Below, in pieces: positions 58,937 to 64,000 of a DNA stretch of 64,000 nucleotides (positions are counted from its first letter, which is position 1; each line of letters opens with the position of its first letter). Made by a program: the position numbers and the translations under genes. The notes beneath the pieces are model-generated. The model was not told the origin of the DNA. It ran no database searches and was given only the letters and a program-made list of their open reading frames with translations. The DNA lies in the NCBI GenBank assembly GCA_020024645.1, contig JAHHTN010000001.1, forward strand, positions 46,022-110,021. Direction: 5' to 3'. This DNA is from Faecalimonas sp. (GTDB lineage: Bacteria; Bacillota; Clostridia; Lachnospirales; Lachnospiraceae).

Positions 58937-60565
58937 TTATTGCGTCATTTCCGATTCTTGCAATGTTTCCCCGTTTTCTACTTGCTTTATCAACTGCTTA
59001 ATTTCTGTTACAGATTCTTCATCTGGTTGACATACATACAATCTCATGGAGCCTGAAGAATAGCATCTCTGCTTATCTCCTGTTCCTTCTGCTGCTACGG
59101 ATTTAATATTCCACGAACCACCCTGATTTAACTGCATTTTAATTAAAGTTTGTAATTGTCCTTGTGACATATTCGTTTCTACTCCATCACTTACTTTATT
59201 GATAATCGAATTTGCTTTAATAAGCATAGATGGCGATACTAATTTTTTAATCATTGCGGTAAGAACAGCTTGCTGATGTTTTCCGCGTTGATTATCACCA
59301 TCCGGAAGATTATGTCTTTCTCTCGAAAAAGCTAATGCTTGTTTACCATTAAAATGATTCATGCCCTTCGATACCCTAACAACTGCACCTGCCGCAGTTC
59401 CTGTCTTAAACGCATAATCTGACATAACATCAACTCCTCCTAGTTCATCAACAATATCAATAAGAGAAGTAAAGTTTACTCGTGCATAAAACGGAATTTC
59501 TGTATCATACAATTCACTTAACGTTTTAATTGATGTATCCACACCATAGATTCCCGCATGAGTTAATTTATCTCGTTGTCCATGAGACACTCCTGGTATC
59601 TCTACATAATAATCTCTTGGAGTTGTTACCAACAAAATTTGTCTCGTCTTTGGATTGACTGTCGCAATAATATTAACATCACTTCGACTATTTTTAGAAA
59701 TTTCTCCATAAACATCAATTCCACTTACATATACATTAAATGGTTCTGTCTTAACTTTGATATTAGAAGAAACATCGTCTAATTTTGTCTTAATATTATA
59801 GTGATAAATAATTTTTACCTTATTAGAATATCCATGAAACTCTTCCTCTAAAATTTCCTTATATCCTTCATTATAAATAATCGCCTTAACTTCACCTTCA
59901 TGCAAAGCTTTTGCCTGTTCATTTACATTCTTATATTCTTTTGTTTTAATTTTGGTATCCAATTCTTTATTAATGTGAGAAACCATATCTTTCACATCTG
60001 CTTTATCCAATTTGTACTGAACACCAAATGTATACTCTCTTACATCTGCTATATCTTCAGCCTTATCATTTGCTAAAACAGCAACAACCATTGTATCTAC
60101 CTTAGAATTCCCCCCAGTAATTTTATCCAATGTTCCTGTCATAAATCCTAATTGATATGTTCCTGCCACAAGACATCCTGTCACAAGAACAATATACAAT
60201 TTCCCAACAATGCCACGTTTTTTCCTTTTTACCTGTGACACAAGACCTATACTCCACAAAATCAATAAGCATATGATAGCCACGATTACATACTTAAGTG
60301 GTATAATATTTGACAAAATCAACATTCCTACAAAACCAGCAGAAGCCAACACTTGTAAGAAAAGTAATATCTTTCCTAGAATATTCCTTCCTTTCTTTTC
60401 CTGCTTCTTATCTGGATTCGGAACTCTCCCTTTTTCCGAAACCGACTTAGCTGGATTATCCCATCCCATTGACTTTGCGTACCGCTTTTCCATTTGTCTT
60501 TTCTTTCGTTCCTGCAGACGCTCATACTCTCGCCTTTCTTTAGGACTCATACCCTTTTTTTTCAT
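58937..60565 (-). CDS. LytR-CpsA-Psr (LCP) family cell-wall ligase
   Basis: Attaches teichoic acids or polysaccharides to peptidoglycan. The 542-residue protein has a basic cytoplasmic start (SPKERREYERLQERKKRQ), three membrane spans (about 65-155), an accessory extracellular region and the LCP domain with SDVNIIATVNPKT, TTPRDYYVEI, KLTHAGIYG, VDELGGVDV and the Arg-rich LAFSRERHNLPDGDNQRG pocket. It is longer than the usual 300-400 because of the N-terminal spans, as in many Lachnospiraceae. AGGGAG precedes the ATG. Confidence 0.9.
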   Translation of the reverse strand: MKKKGMSPKERREYERLQERKKRQMEKRYAKSMGWDNPAKSVSEKGRVPNPDKKQEKKGRNILGKILLFLQVLASAGFVGMLILSNIIPLKYVIVAIICLLILWSIGLVSQVKRKKRGIVGKLYIVLVTGCLVAGTYQLGFMTGTLDKITGGNSKVDTMVVAVLANDKAEDIADVREYTFGVQYKLDKADVKDMVSHINKELDTKIKTKEYKNVNEQAKALHEGEVKAIIYNEGYKEILEEEFHGYSNKVKIIYHYNIKTKLDDVSSNIKVKTEPFNVYVSGIDVYGEISKNSRSDVNIIATVNPKTRQILLVTTPRDYYVEIPGVSHGQRDKLTHAGIYGVDTSIKTLSELYDTEIPFYARVNFTSLIDIVDELGGVDVMSDYAFKTGTAAGAVVRVSKGMNHFNGKQALAFSRERHNLPDGDNQRGKHQQAVLTAMIKKLVSPSMLIKANSIINKVSDGVETNMSQGQLQTLIKMQLNQGGSWNIKSVAAEGTGDKQRCYSSGSMRLYVCQPDEESVTEIKQLIKQVENGETLQESEMTQ

Positions 60566-60673
60566 TTGTACTCCCTTCTTGTATACTCAAGAATTTACTT
60601 ATTAGTTACGTCCCTACAATACTTTACTATATTAGTACATACCAAGAAAAAACTCAAGTTTTTTATATCAACT

Positions 60674-60715
60674 TTTAGCCACATATAAAGGCTTTTTCCT
60701 TCACATGTGGCTAAA
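60674..60715 (-). terminator. Stem-loop after the AIM24-family gene
   Basis: Perfect 11-bp arms 60674-60684/60705-60715 enclose a 20-nt loop with a further inner pairing. No long T-run follows on the minus strand, so termination may be weak. Confidence 0.6.
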
Positions 60716-60739
60716 TAAATTGATTTCATATTCCTATAG

Positions 60740-61510
60740 CTAAATAATATCATTTTCAAGCGGCGCCAATAAAACTTTTCCTGTTCCACGATAAACATTT
60801 ACTAGCCCTTCACCTGATACCGCTGAACCTGCCAACGATTTGCCTGAACGTTCTACAGTAAAATTAAGACTTCCACTCCATGCAATTGCCATGTTTCCAT
60901 CTACTTTCAACACATCATCTTGCAAAGTAATTTCAATCAACTCTTCCCAAGGACAAGGTGTTTCTAAACATACTACTCCATCTCCTACAATCCCAAGGTT
61001 GAATAATCCTTCATTTCCCGCAACTGCAGATGATAAGTTAGATCGCATCACTACTTTATGCTTCAGCTGTGCATCGCATGCTAAAAATAACCCGTCATCT
61101 AAGACAATAGAATTGTTCCATTCCGCTAAATCTAAAAGCAAAATATGTTTGTAAGTTGGCTCAAGTACAAGTGTTCCACTTCCTTTATATTCAGGCTTAA
61201 TTGCAGATTCACCACTTATTTTTCCACGAACTGCTTTTCCGATTAAATCTCCTACTCCCTTTAAACCTGTTGTGGCATTCACATCACCCACCATCCACTG
61301 CATTGCTCCAGCTTGCAAAGTGATGCTCGCTTTACTTAATTCGCAAATAACCTGACGTTTACGCACATTCATTTCGTTACAAAAATATGCTTTTTGTGCA
61401 TCATTTGGAGAAACGCTTAAATCTCTCTGATATTCAACGACTGTAAATGGTCCAAGTGTATTTAATATTTTAACATCATCATTATTAGTAAAATTTGAAA
61501 TTTTATACAT
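60740..61510 (-). CDS. AIM24-family protein
   Basis: The 256-residue protein resembles bacterial AIM24/TIGR00266-like proteins: repeated beta-strand segments with AGAMQWMVGDV, GSGTLVLEPTYKHILLLDL and EGLVNVYRGTGKVLLAP. No signal peptide or membrane span is present. The function of bacterial members is unknown. The ATG at 61510 lies behind GGAGGG. It follows the SDR gene by 24 nt and may be co-transcribed with it. Confidence 0.82.
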   Translation of the reverse strand: MYKISNFTNNDDVKILNTLGPFTVVEYQRDLSVSPNDAQKAYFCNEMNVRKRQVICELSKASITLQAGAMQWMVGDVNATTGLKGVGDLIGKAVRGKISGESAIKPEYKGSGTLVLEPTYKHILLLDLAEWNNSIVLDDGLFLACDAQLKHKVVMRSNLSSAVAGNEGLFNLGIVGDGVVCLETPCPWEELIEITLQDDVLKVDGNMAIAWSGSLNFTVERSGKSLAGSAVSGEGLVNVYRGTGKVLLAPLENDII

Positions 61511-61534
61511 ACATTTCCCTCCAATCAATCTATT

Positions 61535-62344
61535 TTAATATGTAGTAAATCCTCCATCACTGGCTATAATTGAACCTGTAATATGTTTTGCTTCGTCACT
61601 TGCAAAATATAAAATTGTTGCAGCTTGCTCTTCTGGTGTTGCATTACGTTTTTGCAATGTTTCCGTTTTTCCTGAAAGCATTGAATTTTTAAGCCATTCC
61701 ATAGGATCTTTTCCTTGTGCAGCAATCTCTTCCATTCTTGTTTTAATGTCTGCAGAACTTCTTTCTGTCAACGGAGTATCTGTTCCAGCAGGGCAAATCG
61801 CATTACATCTAATTCCTTTTGTTGCATAATCTACTGCTACTGCTTTTGTCAAACCACTTACAGCATGTTTACTTGCAACATATGCTGCCGCAGAAGGAAA
61901 TCCTCTCATTCCCGCAACACTTGATATGTTTACAATTGCTCCACCATTTTCTTTCATTAATTTTACTTCTTCTCGACAGCAATAAAAACAAGAATTCAAG
62001 TTAGCATTGATAACTTTAGACCAATCATCATCTTCTAGTTCTTCTACTGTTTTAGATGCTCCTACAATTCCCGCATTATTTACGGCAACATCAAGCTTAC
62101 CAAACTCTTCTTGAATTTCTCCAAAAAGTTTTTTTACTGCTTCTTTGTCACTAACATCGCATTTCTTAAAGATTGCTTTTCCATCTTCTTTTGTAATCGC
62201 TTCTACAACCGCATTTCCTCTTTCTTCATTACGTCCTACCGCAATAATTGTAGCGCCTTCCTTCGCTCCGCGAAGGGCTACTGCTCTTCCGATTCCTGAG
62301 GTTGCTCCCGTGACTAACATAATCTTATCGCTAAAACGTCCCAT
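61535..62344 (-). CDS. Short-chain dehydrogenase/reductase (FabG-like)
   Basis: NAD(P)-dependent oxidoreductase of 269 residues with GATSGIGRAVALRGAKEGA for cofactor binding, NNAGIVG, the catalytic Ser in NISSVAGMRG and YVASK (Tyr-x-x-x-Lys). The C-terminus HITGSIIASDGGFTTY is typical of the classical SDR family. The substrate (ketoacyl, sugar or steroid) cannot be told. It lies downstream of the anti-sigma gene with a 34-nt gap. Confidence 0.88.
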   Translation of the reverse strand: MGRFSDKIMLVTGATSGIGRAVALRGAKEGATIIAVGRNEERGNAVVEAITKEDGKAIFKKCDVSDKEAVKKLFGEIQEEFGKLDVAVNNAGIVGASKTVEELEDDDWSKVINANLNSCFYCCREEVKLMKENGGAIVNISSVAGMRGFPSAAAYVASKHAVSGLTKAVAVDYATKGIRCNAICPAGTDTPLTERSSADIKTRMEEIAAQGKDPMEWLKNSMLSGKTETLQKRNATPEEQAATILYFASDEAKHITGSIIASDGGFTTY

Positions 62345-62378
62345 ATCTTTTACCTCCTATTTTTATTTTAACATTATA

Positions 62379-63353
62379 TCATAGTAACGTATAAAAATCT
62401 AGCAAAGCTTCTAATTCTCCGATTTCTGTTCCTATTATTTTTATATTTTTTCCAAAATAATTTGTAGCTTCTGCTTCTGTTATGGTCATTGCTTCTTGTT
62501 TCCCCAAATCAGAATACTCAAACGTAACCTCTCCCAAGTTTCGAATCACTCCTAATAAAACACACGAATATGCTTTCATTTTCTCAATCTTCATTGTCTT
62601 TTCCTTAGGTTGTATTGGCTCTTTTAAAATAATTTTCCAACCATAAGGTTCTTTTTTTGTTTGCAACTCATTTTCGTATGTTCCAAACACCTTTCCAACC
62701 TCTAATGCTTCCATCGTTTTTGCATTTTTACTAGGATCTCCAATATAATCATGACGACTATAAAATACATCTGATGTCAACTTGGAAATTTTTTTTCCAT
62801 TATGCCAAACAATACGATTACCCACTTTAATCTCTTTTATCTTGCCTTTTGCAGAATATGTTTTTTCATATGGAATTGTTGTATCTTTTGTCACCGAGCG
62901 CACACCCCTATACGTTAATTCTAATATCCCATCTTTTTCCTTAAAATCAATGTTTTTGATTTTTATATCTTCCACTATCGAAGTCGCTTGTACTGTAATT
63001 TCATTATCTTTTACATCGATATGATTCACAATCAATTCTGGTGATACTTTTTCCCCTACAATAAAAGTTTTTCCTAAAAATACTAATATACATAAAACTA
63101 GTACCAACATCATTGATATTCCAATCTTTTTTCTGTATCCTCTTTTAGTCTTTTTTAAAAAATCGATTTCCATCTCTTCTTCATCATTTCTTTCGCAAAT
63201 GGACGGTTCCCGCATTCTTTCCAGTTTCTCACGACATTTTTCACATGTTTCTATATGTTCTTCTATCATTTCTTTCGTACAATCACTTGTTAGTTGTTCT
63301 ATGTATAACGGTAACAAATCTTCTATAACATCACATGGTAATTTATTTTTCAT
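62379..63353 (-). CDS. Membrane-bound anti-sigma factor with zinc-finger domain
   Basis: The 324-residue protein starts with a cytoplasmic anti-sigma zinc-finger region (CDVIEDLLPLYIEQLTSDCTKEMIEEHIETCEKCRE, with His-x3-Cys-x2-Cys), followed by one membrane span (about 77-98, IGISMMLVLVLCILVFLG) and a large extracellular domain of unknown fold. It overlaps the sigma-factor gene by 11 nt, as is typical for sigma/anti-sigma pairs. It probably holds the sigma factor inactive until an envelope signal arrives. Confidence 0.88.
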   Translation of the reverse strand: MKNKLPCDVIEDLLPLYIEQLTSDCTKEMIEEHIETCEKCREKLERMREPSICERNDEEEMEIDFLKKTKRGYRKKIGISMMLVLVLCILVFLGKTFIVGEKVSPELIVNHIDVKDNEITVQATSIVEDIKIKNIDFKEKDGILELTYRGVRSVTKDTTIPYEKTYSAKGKIKEIKVGNRIVWHNGKKISKLTSDVFYSRHDYIGDPSKNAKTMEALEVGKVFGTYENELQTKKEPYGWKIILKEPIQPKEKTMKIEKMKAYSCVLLGVIRNLGEVTFEYSDLGKQEAMTITEAEATNYFGKNIKIIGTEIGELEALLDFYTLL

Positions 63354-63825
63354 TATTTAACAACTCCTCTCTTATTTTTTCTTTTCCTCTATAAAAAGTT
63401 ATTCTAGCCCAATTTTCACTTCTATTCAGTATATCTCCTATTTCCTTAAATGAAAGCCCACCCCAAATTCTCAAATATAGAACTTCTCGATATGGTTCAG
63501 AACAATTATGTAGTATCTTAAGCATCTGCGTTCGCATTTCATTATCCAGAACTTCCTCTTCTGCAGATCGGACAGAACTATTATCACAAACCATTTCTTC
63601 CATTTGTGGATTTTTACGATAGTATGTATATAATTGATTTTTTGCAATTGCACATAGCCATGTAGAAATTTTACACTTCCCATCATATTTTGAAATACTT
63701 CGCACTGCTTGATAAAAAGTTTCCTGTGTCACTTCCTCGGCAATATGATAATCTTGCGTTTTAGAAAATATAAATCGAAATACGGTATCTGCATATTTCC
63801 GATAAATCTGCTCAATAGGTTCCAT
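63343..63825 (-). CDS. ECF-type RNA polymerase sigma factor
   Basis: The 160-residue sigma-70-like protein has region 2 (DTVFRFIFSKTQDYHIAEEVTQETFYQA, FSTWLCAIA-like ISTWLCAIAKN) and region 4 (EPYREVLYLRIWGGLSFKEIGDILNRSENWARI). The start MEPIEQIYRKY lies behind AAAGGAGGAG. It would direct transcription of an envelope or stress regulon, likely including its own operon. The target set is not in the window as far as can be seen. Confidence 0.92.
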   Translation of the reverse strand: MEPIEQIYRKYADTVFRFIFSKTQDYHIAEEVTQETFYQAVRSISKYDGKCKISTWLCAIAKNQLYTYYRKNPQMEEMVCDNSSVRSAEEEVLDNEMRTQMLKILHNCSEPYREVLYLRIWGGLSFKEIGDILNRSENWARITFYRGKEKIREELLNNEK

Positions 63826-63915
63826 TTTTTCTCCTCCTTTCTTCATTCTATAAAATTAATGTATTTTGGCAAGAATTCGTTACAGATTTACTAAAAAAAT
63901 ATTTTAGGATAAAGA

Positions 63916-63948
63916 AAAACCCCAGAAACACAAGGTTTCTGAGGTTTT
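63916..63948 (-). terminator. Terminator of a gene beyond the right edge
   Basis: Arms 63916-63929/63935-63948 pair with one G-T or mismatch over 14 positions, followed by TTTCTTT on the minus strand. It probably ends a minus-strand gene whose end lies beyond 64000. The last 50 bases contain no recognisable coding end. Confidence 0.6.
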
Positions 63949-64000
63949 GTATACTTTTTGTATTCTCTTTTCGATAATCGAAATTAACGTTTTGAGAACT

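Noticed and set aside
60595..60798. Short minus-strand open frame between the AIM24 and LCP genes
   Set aside because: It overlaps the AIM24 3' end and a stem-loop and has no ribosome binding site or family likeness.

Overview
The window comes from a low-GC, strictly anaerobic member of the Firmicutes (class Clostridia). A Lachnospiraceae-like bacterium is my best guess. The grounds are the S10-spc ribosomal superoperon with adk-map-infA, the zinc-type S14, the rnr-smpB-ssrA-secG-eno neighbourhood, and A+T-rich spacers with Gram-positive ribosome binding sites. No taxonomic marker proves the family. I see no insertion sequence, prophage, rRNA operon or CRISPR array.

Layout. (1) 1-13.55 kb, minus strand: the ribosomal protein superoperon from rpsJ to rpmJ, including secY, adk, map, a KOW protein and infA. 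It starts at a clear promoter near 13.54 kb behind a folded leader of about 225 nt. A second promoter near 0.43 kb serves rpmJ and the genes beyond the left edge. Nearly all its longer spacers are packed with hairpins. (2) 13.6-22.9 kb: D-proline reductase. On the minus strand are tRNA-Sec, prdC, a copy of the PrdA N-terminal domain, prdA, a small protein, prdB with selenocysteine, a terminator, then prdD and prdE. On the plus strand are proline racemase prdF with a TetR regulator, and at the far end a TauE/SafE-type exporter. (3) 23-25.2 kb: a MerR regulator and a MATE efflux pump. (4) 25.2-35.1 kb: glycine reductase. A symporter is followed by a glycine riboswitch with a terminator, then grdX, grdE, grdB (Sec), trxB, trxA, grdA (Sec), grdC, grdD and a small unknown gene. 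(5) 35.2-44.1 kb: selenium supply. One group is cysteine-desulfurase-like csd, yedE, a TusA-like carrier and a DUF3343-like protein. The other is yedF, selD (itself a selenoprotein), selA, selB and a LysR regulator. (6) 44.2-64 kb: housekeeping genes. These are a methyltransferase, a 2-hydroxyacid dehydrogenase-like protein lacking the usual catalytic residues, HAD, maf, a chorismate mutase-shikimate kinase fusion, ssrA, smpB, rnr, secG, eno, yitT, glmM, a broken pepV, a two-gene replacement for purH, greA, an LCP protein, AIM24, an SDR, and an ECF sigma/anti-sigma pair.

How it works together. Regions 2, 4 and 5 form one functional island of about 30 kb for the reductive half of Stickland fermentation. 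Proline (via racemase and D-proline reductase) and glycine (via glycine reductase, giving acetyl phosphate) act as electron acceptors. Both enzymes need selenocysteine, and the tRNA-Sec, SelA, SelB, selenophosphate synthetase and probable selenium carriers lie between and beside them. Four UGA-containing selenoprotein genes (prdB, grdB, grdA, selD) can be read directly. The most unusual points are the tRNA-Sec gene directly upstream of prdC with a 23-bp perfect palindrome between them, a free-standing copy of the PrdA N-domain, PrdD and PrdE split at the PrdA self-cleavage point, and hairpin-rich ribosomal spacers.
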